A DNA stretch of 7,453 nt from Oscillospiraceae bacterium (GTDB lineage: Bacteria > Bacillota > Clostridia > Christensenellales > Aristaeellaceae), in the NCBI GenBank assembly GCA_031266295.1, contig JAISBH010000236.1:1-7453 (forward strand), written 5' to 3'. Shown here piece by piece: positions 1 to 5,428 of the stretch (position 1 is its first letter; every line of letters starts with the position of its first letter). The position numbers were made by a program, and so were the translations under genes. The notes beneath the pieces were generated by a model. The model was given only the letters and a program-made list of their open reading frames with translations. It was not told where the DNA came from and ran no database searches.

Positions 1-1128
1 AGTAACGGTCTCTCTCCGTGGATTTCATCGCTGCTAATTCATCCTGCCGAACGCGGCAACGGTTATGGCGGAATGTTGCTCAAGCACGTCCGAAGGGAAG
101 CGGCAAAACTTGGCTTTATCAAGCTATACCTCGCCACGAACCATATCGGCTATTATGAAAAATACGGCTTTCATGAGTTTGGCCTGGCAAACTTATCATT
201 TGGGACGCCAACGAAAATCTATGAAGCCAACTCCATCGGCTTGACGCGGATCAAGGAGATTCTACTTGCGAAATACCCCGACACGGAAGCAATCCTCATA
301 CGCGGCTCTTACGCAAGGGGCGACGGCATTGACGTGCAGGATATTGATTTGACCGTGTTCAGGCCGGAGTGTGAATCGAAAGAGGAACATATCTTTGAGA
401 ATGGTGTGTTCTACGACCTCTGCATTGAGCCGATATCGTTCTTGGAACCGATGACCAAGCTGCTTGACCATCCGTATCTCGCCGGCGGATATGCCGATGC
501 AAAGGTGCTGTTTGACAAGACTGGCAAAATGGAGGAGTATCTATCCAACTTCCGAGCCGAGTATGTGAAACCGCTCCATTTCAAGGCCCGCGTGGAATGT
601 TTAATAAGACAGCTTGACGAACAGTATCAAAAAGTTATGGGCGCACAAACAGAAATAGACGTTCATTGTCGTTTCGCCACCTATACCTGGACGCTCTGCG
701 ACGTGGTGCTGACCGCCACCCTGAAATCCACAAGCTGGATTCGCGGCTTGCAAAAGGTCGGCAAGGATGACAAAGCGATGATGAATAAAATCATCGACGC
801 AGAGGGGCATAAAACGCTCTCGCGTGAGCAGATAACGGCACTCTTGCCGCTATACTCCGAATTGTGGAGCGGCGCGTTTTGGGATTTTTTGAAACGTGAA
901 ATCGAATGGCTGATTCTGAATATCAGCGAACCGGTCGGTTTCCACAGCTTGAACATCTGCTTTATGATGGGATTAGACCACGCCACCGATAAAAGCGAAA
1001 TGTTTGCACGATGGCGGACAATCATAGGCGGTTATCAAATTCTGCCGCTCTCGTCATCAGCGGGGTTCAAAGACTTTCACAATGACGCGCTCGCATACTT
1101 GAACGGTAAAATCGAAGCGCGGCAATAG
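1..1128 (+). CDS. GNAT acetyltransferase-nucleotidyltransferase fusion protein (5' end missing)
   Basis: The reading frame is open from base 1, so the true start lies upstream and 375 residues are visible. Residues 6-65 resemble the C-terminal half of a GNAT N-acetyltransferase: the acetyl-CoA loop R18-G-N-G21-Y-G23 (R/Q-x-x-G-x-G/A), then the helix and the closing NHIGYYEKYGFHEFG strand. From about residue 80 a second domain begins. It has G102-S103-Y-A-R-G-D followed by D114-I-D116-L, the GS...DxD metal-binding signature of the polymerase-beta-like nucleotidyltransferase fold. The helical C-terminal part (about 170-375) is not recognised. Family knowledge suggests transfer of an acetyl group and of a nucleotide to small molecules such as aminoglycosides, but the substrate is unknown. 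An internal ATG at 73 would cut the GNAT fold in two, so it is not the start. The methyltransferase gene follows 137 bases downstream on the same strand. The two domain calls are solid; a resistance role is only inference. Confidence 0.8.
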   Translation, partial: SNGLSPWISSLLIHPAERGNGYGGMLLKHVRREAAKLGFIKLYLATNHIGYYEKYGFHEFGLANLSFGTPTKIYEANSIGLTRIKEILLAKYPDTEAILIRGSYARGDGIDVQDIDLTVFRPECESKEEHIFENGVFYDLCIEPISFLEPMTKLLDHPYLAGGYADAKVLFDKTGKMEEYLSNFRAEYVKPLHFKARVECLIRQLDEQYQKVMGAQTEIDVHCRFATYTWTLCDVVLTATLKSTSWIRGLQKVGKDDKAMMNKIIDAEGHKTLSREQITALLPLYSELWSGAFWDFLKREIEWLILNISEPVGFHSLNICFMMGLDHATDKSEMFARWRTIIGGYQILPLSSSAGFKDFHNDALAYLNGKIEARQ

Positions 1129-1146
1129 GTTATACCGCTTCGGCGC

Positions 1147-1152
1147 TATAAT
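1147..1152 (+). promoter_or_regulatory. Possible -10 box upstream of the methyltransferase
   Basis: A perfect TATAAT lies 19 bases after the stop of the fusion gene and upstream of both the short ORF and the methyltransferase. The hexamer 17 bases upstream (1124-1129, AATAGG) is a poor -35 match and there is no extended TG motif. This is therefore only a weak promoter candidate. The methyltransferase could equally be read through from the upstream gene. Confidence 0.3.
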
Positions 1153-1181
1153 AAAAACCAAACCGGAAAGGACTGAGTGAC

Positions 1182-1238
1182 ATGGAACACACAGCATACG
1201 TAACCATCGCCGCAAACGGGAGGGTGACTACACTTTAA
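1182..1238 (+). CDS. Very short ORF (18 aa), possible leader peptide or gene remnant
   Basis: This ATG-initiated ORF encodes MEHTAYVTIAANGRVTTL and then stops. It is preceded by AAAGGA at 1167-1172 with a 9-base spacer, a plausible ribosome binding site. It lies between the fusion gene and the methyltransferase TTG start, 27 bases ahead of the latter. It could be translated as a leader peptide, or it could be the surviving 5' end of a decayed gene. I recognise no family. No transcription-attenuation hairpin is evident between it and the methyltransferase. Confidence 0.3.
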   Translation: MEHTAYVTIAANGRVTTL

Positions 1239-1265
1239 CCCTCATGAAAAAATGGAGGAAAAACA

Positions 1266-2057
1266 TTGTTTAACGAGAAAGCGATTATCTCTAAGTGGAG
1301 CGCTGATATGTACGACCAGGAAGAGACCGAAACAAATGACGTAGACTTTTTGTTATCGGTCGTCGGGAACGCGCCCAAGAGAATCCTTGAGGCCTGCTGC
1401 GGCAGCGGACGCATACTCGTACCGCTCGCCAAAGCAGGACATACCGTATTCGGGTTTGACGCCGACGAGTTCATGCTGGCGAAGATCCAGCGGAAAGCCG
1501 CTGGTCTTGCCAACATCACATGGCAGGCAGCCGACGCAGTGCATGACGATTGGGGCGCGGGCTACGATGTAGTTGTCCTTGCCGGGAACATCCTATATAA
1601 CATTGTTTCCGACATGGATTACGCGAAAGCGCAAGAGCTATTTATCAAAAAAGCCGCGTCCGCGCTCAACCACGGAGGGTATGTATACATTGATTACCGA
1701 CCGGGCGGACATAGAGTGACGCAAAAGGAACCGTCAAGCACCGACGACAGGGATCGGGTCGTTTTTGATGGAACTGACAGCGACGGCAATCACGGTCGAA
1801 TGGTTATCCTCGCCGGCTCTTACGACGCGGAGACCCAAATGAATAGTTTTACCCGTAGATTCGAGCTGACGCTGAAAACCGGGGAGGCCATCAGGAAGGA
1901 CATCCCCTGTCAAAAGCATTTCGCGCCGCTTGAACAACTACACGGCTGGCTGGCCGACGCGGGATTTGCCATCGGACGGGAATACGGGGACTGCAACGGC
2001 AACCCGTTGACGGACGATTCGCGCAGCGTGGTGATTTACGCCAGGAAAGCAGAGTGA
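1266..2057 (+). CDS. Class I SAM-dependent methyltransferase
   Basis: This 263-residue protein has a Rossmann-type methyltransferase fold. Motif I is ILEACCGSGRIL at residues 40-51, with E42 and the G46-x-G48 loop binding SAM. The acidic residue D65 in VFGFDAD would contact the ribose hydroxyls, D90 in QAADAV would lie near the adenine, and YDVVVLAGNILYN (100-112) fills the motif IV position. The C-terminal half, rich in beta-strand-like segments, probably holds the substrate site, and I cannot assign the acceptor. TTG at 1266 is chosen as start because GGAGG at 1254-1258 sits 7 bases ahead; the first in-frame ATG (1308) lacks a comparable site and would remove 14 residues. It follows the acetyltransferase-nucleotidyltransferase fusion on the same strand, so the two may be co-transcribed small-molecule modification genes. 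That link is inference. Confidence 0.85.
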   Translation: MFNEKAIISKWSADMYDQEETETNDVDFLLSVVGNAPKRILEACCGSGRILVPLAKAGHTVFGFDADEFMLAKIQRKAAGLANITWQAADAVHDDWGAGYDVVVLAGNILYNIVSDMDYAKAQELFIKKAASALNHGGYVYIDYRPGGHRVTQKEPSSTDDRDRVVFDGTDSDGNHGRMVILAGSYDAETQMNSFTRRFELTLKTGEAIRKDIPCQKHFAPLEQLHGWLADAGFAIGREYGDCNGNPLTDDSRSVVIYARKAE

Positions 2058-2198
2058 GTCAACTATGGCGTCATTGACGAATCGGTCGAAGGCAAAATCA
2101 TCACGCGGCTTGACGACGATATCACGAGATATGGTACGCCGCCTAAGCGGGACGGTTGTTATCGCGTAGCCGCTATGTGCAGCCAGTGGCCATCCGCA
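2058..2198 (+). pseudogene. Probable gene remnant directly after the methyltransferase
   Basis: Immediately after the methyltransferase stop, in the same frame, 47 codons run open to a TGA at 2199. They read VNYGVIDESVEGKIITRL, then DDDITRYGTPPKRDGCYRV and a short tail. The stretch has no start codon or ribosome binding site of its own, yet most codons end in G or C and the residue mix looks like real protein, at least up to about 2180. The likeliest reading is an internal piece of a decayed gene. It could also be a former C-terminal extension of the methyltransferase. I do not recognise the family. Confidence 0.35.
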
Positions 2199-2202
2199 TG
2201 AT

Positions 2203-2234
2203 CGCAGTGGGGATTCTTACCGATCCCCACTGCG
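2203..2234. terminator. Hairpin between convergent genes, possible bidirectional terminator
   Basis: A perfect 12-bp inverted repeat (CGCAGTGGGGAT at 2203-2214 and its complement at 2223-2234) encloses an 8-base loop. It lies in the 238-base gap between the plus-strand methyltransferase and the minus-strand nucleoside phosphorylase, where a shared terminator is expected. On the plus strand it is followed by GCCTTCTTCG, only moderately T-rich, and on the minus strand there is no T run. Stem strength and position support the call; the missing U tract weakens it. Confidence 0.5.
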
Positions 2235-2295
2235 GCCTTCTTCGAACAGGACTTAGAACTCACACGAAACTACAAACACCAGAACCCCCACACGA

Positions 2296-3063
2296 TCATA
2301 CCCTCGACGCTACTTCAAACGCTATGCGCAGGAAACTCGCCCGATGGTCGTCGGTAAGCTTGCCCAGCGTGCGCGAATCCCACTCCACCGCGTCCAAACT
2401 GTCGGCGGCGTATAGAAACTGGTAACAGTCCACACCGCGAAACTGTGCGGCCGCCATGATTGACGCGCATTCCATTTCGACTGTCAAACAGCCGTCGTCT
2501 CTGCGTTTTTTCATATTGCCACGTGTTTCGCGGTATATTGCGTCGGTAGTCCATGTTCTGCCGCAGACATGCGGAATATTCAATTCCTCAAGTATGGACG
2601 CGAGGCGATCAGCCGTCTTTACCTTTATGTAAGCGCTTGGAGGCGCGTAGTGATAACTCGTGCCCTCATCGCGATATGCTTCCGTGGGAACAACCAACGA
2701 CTTCTCGACGATTGCATGGTTCAGCACGCCGCAGGCGCCATAGAACACAAACTTACGCGCGCCCTTCGCTATTACATCTTCCATGTATCCTGCCGCCGCC
2801 GGACCGCCGACTCCCGTGTAGTAGAGCGCGATTTTTTTACCTTTATGATCTACGCCGTAGATATGTAGTCCTGCATTTTGGTGCATATCGCTGATATGCA
2901 CCGCGCCTAGCTGCTCCCGTGCGACGGCGATGTTTTGACTGGCGAATGTCACTACCGCCACTTCCGGGAAGCCTTCTATAGCCTCGTTCATATGCGACGC
3001 GCTGATAATCGCTTCGCGGTCGCTGTCGAATGAATCGATGATCGTTGAACCGTGAGTATCCAT
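2296..3063 (-). CDS. Nucleoside phosphorylase (PNP/UDP family, uridine phosphorylase-like)
   Basis: This 255-residue cytosolic protein belongs to the PNP/UDP phosphorylase family, which splits a nucleoside with phosphate into free base and (deoxy)ribose 1-phosphate for salvage. Visible signatures are the glycine loop TGVGGPAAAGY (83-93), FYGACGVL (107-114), RDEGTSYHY (131-139), WTTDAIYRET (171-180), the VEMECAS segment (195-201) whose glutamates contact the ribose, and YAADSLD, where D221 occupies the position of the catalytic aspartate. The length is typical of the family. ATG at 3063 is preferred because AGGGAG (complement of 3072-3077) lies 8 bases upstream; the alternative GTG at 3072 would overlap that site. 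The gene stands alone, convergent with the methyltransferase and divergent from the URO-D-like gene. The exact base specificity (uridine or a purine) cannot be read with certainty. Confidence 0.88.
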   Translation of the reverse strand: MDTHGSTIIDSFDSDREAIISASHMNEAIEGFPEVAVVTFASQNIAVAREQLGAVHISDMHQNAGLHIYGVDHKGKKIALYYTGVGGPAAAGYMEDVIAKGARKFVFYGACGVLNHAIVEKSLVVPTEAYRDEGTSYHYAPPSAYIKVKTADRLASILEELNIPHVCGRTWTTDAIYRETRGNMKKRRDDGCLTVEMECASIMAAAQFRGVDCYQFLYAADSLDAVEWDSRTLGKLTDDHRASFLRIAFEVASRV

Positions 3064-3180
3064 CGTGATCACTCCCTAATATGAATCCTGCGCATTATTT
3101 CCGATAAACGCGGCGCGTTCGGCCGATTACCGCAGAGTATTCGGGAAACAAGACGACGATTCCTTTCATAATTCGAGGAA

Positions 3181-3200
3181 AATTGGAATTGCCGCCAATT
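3181..3200. promoter_or_regulatory. Operator-like dyad upstream of the URO-D-like promoter
   Basis: AATTGG at 3181-3186 and CCAATT at 3195-3200 form a perfect 6-bp dyad with an 8-base spacer, ending 12 bases before the -35 box at 3213. A looser 5-bp dyad (TTCCT...AGGAA) lies just to the left. Position and symmetry suit a dimeric regulator acting on either divergent gene. No regulator gene is nearby, so this is only a candidate. Confidence 0.3.
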
Positions 3201-3212
3201 AAAACGAAATAC

Positions 3213-3241
3213 TTGACATATCAGTTCAAACAGCATATAGA
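3213..3241 (+). promoter_or_regulatory. SigA-type promoter of the URO-D-like gene
   Basis: A perfect -35 hexamer TTGACA (3213-3218) is separated by exactly 17 bases from TATAGA (3236-3241), which matches 4 of 6 consensus positions. Transcription would begin near 3248 and leave a leader of about 77 bases before the ATG at 3325. I found no equally good minus-strand promoter for the divergent nucleoside phosphorylase in the same gap. Confidence 0.65.
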
Positions 3242-3324
3242 TGATCTTGTTCATCCAGCGTTACTTTGTCAGCGGGGTCATGATCGGTTCAATGAAAGGG
3301 TAAACGAGAGGGAGGTCAACGCCG

Positions 3325-4473
3325 ATGCCGCTTCGATTGACTAGCCGAGAACGGGTGTCGCGCGCCATCGCGCGCCATCCGCTGGATCGCGTACCTATCG
3401 ACCTAGGTATGCATTATTCCACTGGAATTTCCGTGTTCGCTTATCAAAGGCTGCGCGAGGCGCTAGGACTGTCTACGGACCATATTGAGCTGGTGGATCA
3501 AGGGCAGCTGCTGGCGCGTGTGGACGAGGACGTGCTGGATCGTTTTCATGTGGACACCGTGCTGCTTGAGCCGCCGTGGCTCCAACATCGCGTGTGGAAT
3601 CCGTGTGACGATTACTTCTTTCAGGTATCGGACCGTTTTACGCCGGAACGCATGGCGGACGGCGGCTGGCGGTTCACGGACCGCCCGAACGGCGGCGTCA
3701 TGCCTGCGGGCGGTTTCTTCTTTGACGGCGCGGTGCCGGACGGGTTCGGTCTTTCGCCCAAAGAACGCCTCGCCCTATACGCCCGTCGCGCGGAAATGCT
3801 ATACAAGGAAACGGATCGCTTCACGATGCAGATGGGGTTCTCAGCCTACTTCGATGGGCTTGATTTCGCGTGCGACATGCTGACCGACCCGGGCGACTGC
3901 AAGGCGCTCCTCGCACGGCGACTGACGGCGGAGATTGCCCGGTTCGACGAGATCAACCGCGCTTATGGCCGGTGGATCCAATCCATCGAGGTGAACAGTG
4001 ACCTGGGCACGCAGAACGGGCCGATGGTCACGCCGGATTCCTACCGGGACATCTGCCTGCCGCCCTTGAAACGTTTCTGTGCGCACGTCCACGAGACCAG
4101 CGACATAAAAATATTCCTGCATTGCTGCGGCGGGATCTATGAGCTGATCCCCTCCATTATCGAAGCGGGCGTAGACGCGCTCAATCCGGTGCAGATCTCC
4201 GCGCGGGGCATGGACTCCGCCAGGCTGAAACGCGAATTCGGCGATAAAATCTGCTTCTGGGGCGGCGGCTGCGACACCCAGCGGGTTCTGTGGTCGGCGA
4301 CGCCGGAGGAAGTGCGCGCGCACGTGCGGGAACAGATGGAAACGTTCAAACCCGGCGGCGGGTTCGTATTTAACCAGGTGCACAACATAATGGGCAATGT
4401 GCCGCCGGAGAACGTGATCGCGATGTTGGACGCGGCGTATGAGTTCGGCGGGTACGGCGACGAGGAGTGGTAG
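3325..4473 (+). CDS. Uroporphyrinogen decarboxylase-superfamily protein, MtaA/corrinoid methyltransferase-like
   Basis: This 382-residue protein opens with TSRERVSRAIARHPLDRVPID, typical of the URO-D/MtaA superfamily. The C-terminal half has the family's KIFLHCCGGIYELIPSIIEAGVDALNPVQ barrel strand and a closing NIMGNVPPENVIAMLDAA segment. H266-C-C268 plus C316 (in GGGCDTQ) give an H-x-C...C pattern, the zinc ligands of methylcobamide:thiol methyltransferases such as MtaA and MtbA. True haem-pathway HemE lacks this pattern. The protein is therefore more likely a C1 or corrinoid-linked methyl or demethyl transferase than a porphyrin enzyme. No corrinoid protein or partner methyltransferase is adjacent, so the substrate is open. 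The start is supported by AGGGAGG at 3309-3315, 9 bases before the ATG, and by the promoter at 3213. A 10-base tandem duplication (3359-3378) near the 5' end encodes part of SRAIARHP and does not disturb the frame. Confidence 0.82.
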   Translation: MPLRLTSRERVSRAIARHPLDRVPIDLGMHYSTGISVFAYQRLREALGLSTDHIELVDQGQLLARVDEDVLDRFHVDTVLLEPPWLQHRVWNPCDDYFFQVSDRFTPERMADGGWRFTDRPNGGVMPAGGFFFDGAVPDGFGLSPKERLALYARRAEMLYKETDRFTMQMGFSAYFDGLDFACDMLTDPGDCKALLARRLTAEIARFDEINRAYGRWIQSIEVNSDLGTQNGPMVTPDSYRDICLPPLKRFCAHVHETSDIKIFLHCCGGIYELIPSIIEAGVDALNPVQISARGMDSARLKREFGDKICFWGGGCDTQRVLWSATPEEVRAHVREQMETFKPGGGFVFNQVHNIMGNVPPENVIAMLDAAYEFGGYGDEEW

Positions 4474-4520
4474 GAGGGGACGTTCCGTCTCCCGTAACAT
4501 CAGTCGAGGATTCCCCTTGG

Positions 4521-4545
4521 AGTCAGTTCAGCATCTGAACTGGCT
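4521..4545 (+). terminator. Hairpin downstream of the URO-D-like gene, weak terminator candidate
   Basis: An 11-bp stem (AGTCAGTTCAG paired with CTGAACTGGCT, one G-T wobble) closes a 3-base CAT loop, 47 bases after the URO-D-like stop codon. The bases that follow are TTATGG, not a proper T run. It is the best-placed stem to end the URO-D-like transcript, but evidence for intrinsic termination is partial. Confidence 0.35.
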
Positions 4546-4714
4546 TTATGGCGGTATCGGGGTTTTGGCTATATTGGATTACACATCATCCAAATTTAGG
4601 GCTTATTCCGGCAATTCCAAATTTAGAATGCCACAAATATGCCTAGGATGCCGCACGAGTCGCTGCGGCGGGACGCTGTTCGGTTTGCGAACCGAATGCG
4701 CTTTTAAGTTTGTA

Positions 4715-4775
4715 GCGCCCCGCCACTATGATGTGAGATGACTATTCCTTTTTGGCATTTTTAATGGCGGGGCGC
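4715..4775. repeat. 11-bp perfect inverted repeat with 39-base spacer
   Basis: GCGCCCCGCCA at 4715-4725 is repeated exactly in complement at 4765-4775. The AT-rich spacer contains two T runs. On RNA this would form a GC-clamped long-loop hairpin; on DNA it could be a pair of recombination or binding sites. Function is unknown. Confidence 0.5.
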
Positions 4776-4838
4776 AGGAGTAAGGGCTTCGATTTTACCG
4801 CTGATAACTAACACGATGCGTTGGGGAACGCCCCCCCT

Positions 4839-4935
4839 TCCCCCCGATGGGGGATACAACGGGGGTTTCGGGACTCTGTCCCGGACCCTGCGAAGGGCTA
4901 TCCGCCCTTTCGAATCCTGACCAGGCTTCGCCTGG
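4839..4935. repeat. Cluster of GC-rich palindromic repeats (four tandem hairpins)
   Basis: Four stems follow one another: TCCCCC/GGGGGA (4839-4854), TTCGGGAC/GTCCCGGA with a TCT loop (4867-4885), AAGGGC/GCCCTT (4893-4909), and CCAGGC/GCCTGG with a TTC loop (4921-4935). The succession of hairpins separated by GGACCCTG and GAATCCTGAC linkers resembles dispersed intergenic repeats I recall from Clostridia. That family link is from memory and not tested. Confidence 0.5.
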
Positions 4936-5020
4936 ACCATCGTGACACACAATCCATCGGCTTCACCCAACCGGTTTTGCTCCGATAGTCTACCTCGTAA
5001 CGCAACCGGTTCCTCCTCCA

Positions 5021-5069
5021 ACATCGCCCCCCTAGGGGGAGATGTCGCCGCAGCGACAGAGGGGGGGCC
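5021..5069. repeat. Palindromic repeat with CCCCCTAGGGGG core and TGTCGC hairpin
   Basis: CCCCCTAGGGGG (5028-5039) is a perfect palindrome, flanked imperfectly by ACATC (5021-5025) and GATGT (5041-5045). It runs into the stem TGTCGC-CGCA-GCGACA (5043-5058) and then a run of Gs. The two hairpins share bases and could be alternative structures. This looks like a second unit of the dispersed GC-rich repeat type. Confidence 0.45.
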
Positions 5070-5125
5070 TCCCGCAGCCGCCAGCAATCTCGAATTTGGA
5101 ATTGTTATGCTTATTCCCGCCCATC

Positions 5126-5154
5126 TTGACTCACCCGTAAAAAATGGTTATACT
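5126..5154 (+). promoter_or_regulatory. SigA-type promoter of the 2-oxoacid:ferredoxin oxidoreductase operon
   Basis: TTGACT (5126-5131), an exact 17-base spacer and TATACT (5149-5154) each match consensus at 5 of 6 positions. Transcription would start near 5161, giving a short leader of about 50 bases before the GTG at 5212. A small GGTTG/CAACC dyad (5160-5164 and 5173-5177) lies at the predicted start and could be an operator or a 5' stem. The promoter sits 21 bases right of the candidate mobile element's inverted repeat. Confidence 0.75.
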
Positions 5155-5211
5155 AATGTGGTTGTACATGCGCAACCCATATTATACGAATCATCCAAAG
5201 GAGCGATTCAA

Positions 5212-5418
5212 GTGGCGAAGCTGACCATCCTGTCTGACCGGTGCAAGGGCTGCGGCCTGTGCATAGAGGTCTGCCCAAAGAAGGTGCTGGGATTCGACAA
5301 AAACACACTGAACGCGAAGGGTTACCGGCCCGCCACCGCGCTGCAGCCCGAGGCGTGCATCGGCTGCGCGTTCTGCGCGCGGATGTGTCCCGATTGCGTC
5401 ATTGCCGTAGAGCGATAG
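5212..5418 (+). CDS. 2-oxoacid:ferredoxin oxidoreductase delta subunit (2[4Fe-4S] ferredoxin)
   Basis: This 68-residue dicluster ferredoxin carries two complete C-x2-C-x2-C-x3-C-P motifs: C11, C14, C17, C21 and C49, C52, C55, C59. They would hold two [4Fe-4S] clusters that pass electrons from the catalytic subunits to free ferredoxin. The GTG at 5212 is chosen because AAAGGAG (5197-5203) lies 8 bases upstream and the promoter is at 5126. The frame stays open to 4942, but that extension runs through palindromic repeats and the promoter and has no ferredoxin character. This is the first gene of the operon, with 10 bases between its stop and the alpha-subunit ATG. Small size and operon position match KorD/VorD-type subunits. 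C62 lies just past the second cluster motif and is not needed for it. Confidence 0.9.
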   Translation: MAKLTILSDRCKGCGLCIEVCPKKVLGFDKNTLNAKGYRPATALQPEACIGCAFCARMCPDCVIAVER

Positions 5419-5428
5419 GAGTGAACAA

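Larger units (their letters stand above)
4601..5117. mobile_element. Candidate MITE-like non-autonomous element
   Basis: A perfect 12-bp inverted repeat, CAATTCCAAATT, occurs at 4612-4623 and in complement at 5093-5104, bounding 493 bases without a gene. Just outside lie copies of GCTTATTCC at 4601-4609 and 5109-5117. The match continues to 11 of 12 bases and would suit a target-site duplication. The gaps between inverted and direct repeats are unequal (2 and 4 bases), and the interior holds common palindromic repeats, so assembly from several smaller repeats or coincidence remains possible. No transposase is present. Confidence 0.35.
4474..5211. other. 738-base intergenic region rich in hairpins, no convincing gene
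   Basis: Open frames exist here on both strands, but their translations are low-complexity and run through palindromic repeats, so I reject them as genes. Inverted repeats found are: 4476-4482/4486-4492 (7 bp, just after the URO-D-like stop), 4521-4531/4535-4545, 4574-4579/4588-4593, 4650-4655/4664-4669, 4679-4685/4690-4696, 4715-4725/4765-4775, 4839-4844/4849-4854, the three-hairpin cluster 4867-4935, and 5028-5058. An AACCGGTT palindrome occurs twice (4969-4976 and 5004-5011). The right end carries the promoter of the oxidoreductase operon. Confidence 0.7.

Noticed and set aside
2156..2425. Plus-strand 89-residue frame between the methyltransferase and the phosphorylase
   Set aside because: It crosses the terminator-like hairpin and the 3' end of the minus-strand gene and has no recognisable protein character.
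2553..2894. Plus-strand frames opposite the nucleoside phosphorylase
   Set aside because: The minus-strand protein has all family motifs through this stretch; the plus-strand translations are arginine- and cysteine-rich shadows.
3359..3378. Tandem 10-base repeat CGCGCGCCAT x2
   Set aside because: It lies inside the coding start of the URO-D-like gene and encodes normal family residues, so it is probably a chance consequence of arginine and alanine codons.
3841..4500. Long minus-strand frame (219 residues) opposite the URO-D-like gene
   Set aside because: It is antisense to a gene with clear family motifs, and its composition reflects the GC-rich codon positions of the other strand.
4590..4626. 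CCAAATTTAG occurring twice (4590-4599 and 4617-4626)
   Set aside because: Two 10-base copies 27 bases apart are too few for a CRISPR or iteron call; they are noted only as part of the left end of the candidate element.
4676..4710. TTCGGTT-TGCG-AACCGAA hairpin followed by GCGCTTTTAAG as an intrinsic terminator
   Set aside because: The stem is perfect, but the T run is four bases and displaced, and the hairpin lies about 200 bases after the nearest stop codon, so it is listed only among intergenic stems.
4439..4741. Plus-strand 100-residue open frame overlapping the URO-D-like 3' end
   Set aside because: It begins inside the URO-D-like gene, has no domain character, and runs through several hairpins and the candidate element's left end.
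4761..5087. Minus-strand 108-residue open frame in the intergenic region
   Set aside because: Its low-complexity proline/glycine/arginine translation arises from the palindromic repeats, a common source of false genes in such genomes.
4942..5211. N-terminal extension of the ferredoxin frame back to an ATG at 4942
   Set aside because: It passes through GC-rich palindromes and the promoter at 5126, has no ferredoxin or signal character, and the GTG at 5212 has an AAAGGAG site 8 bases upstream.
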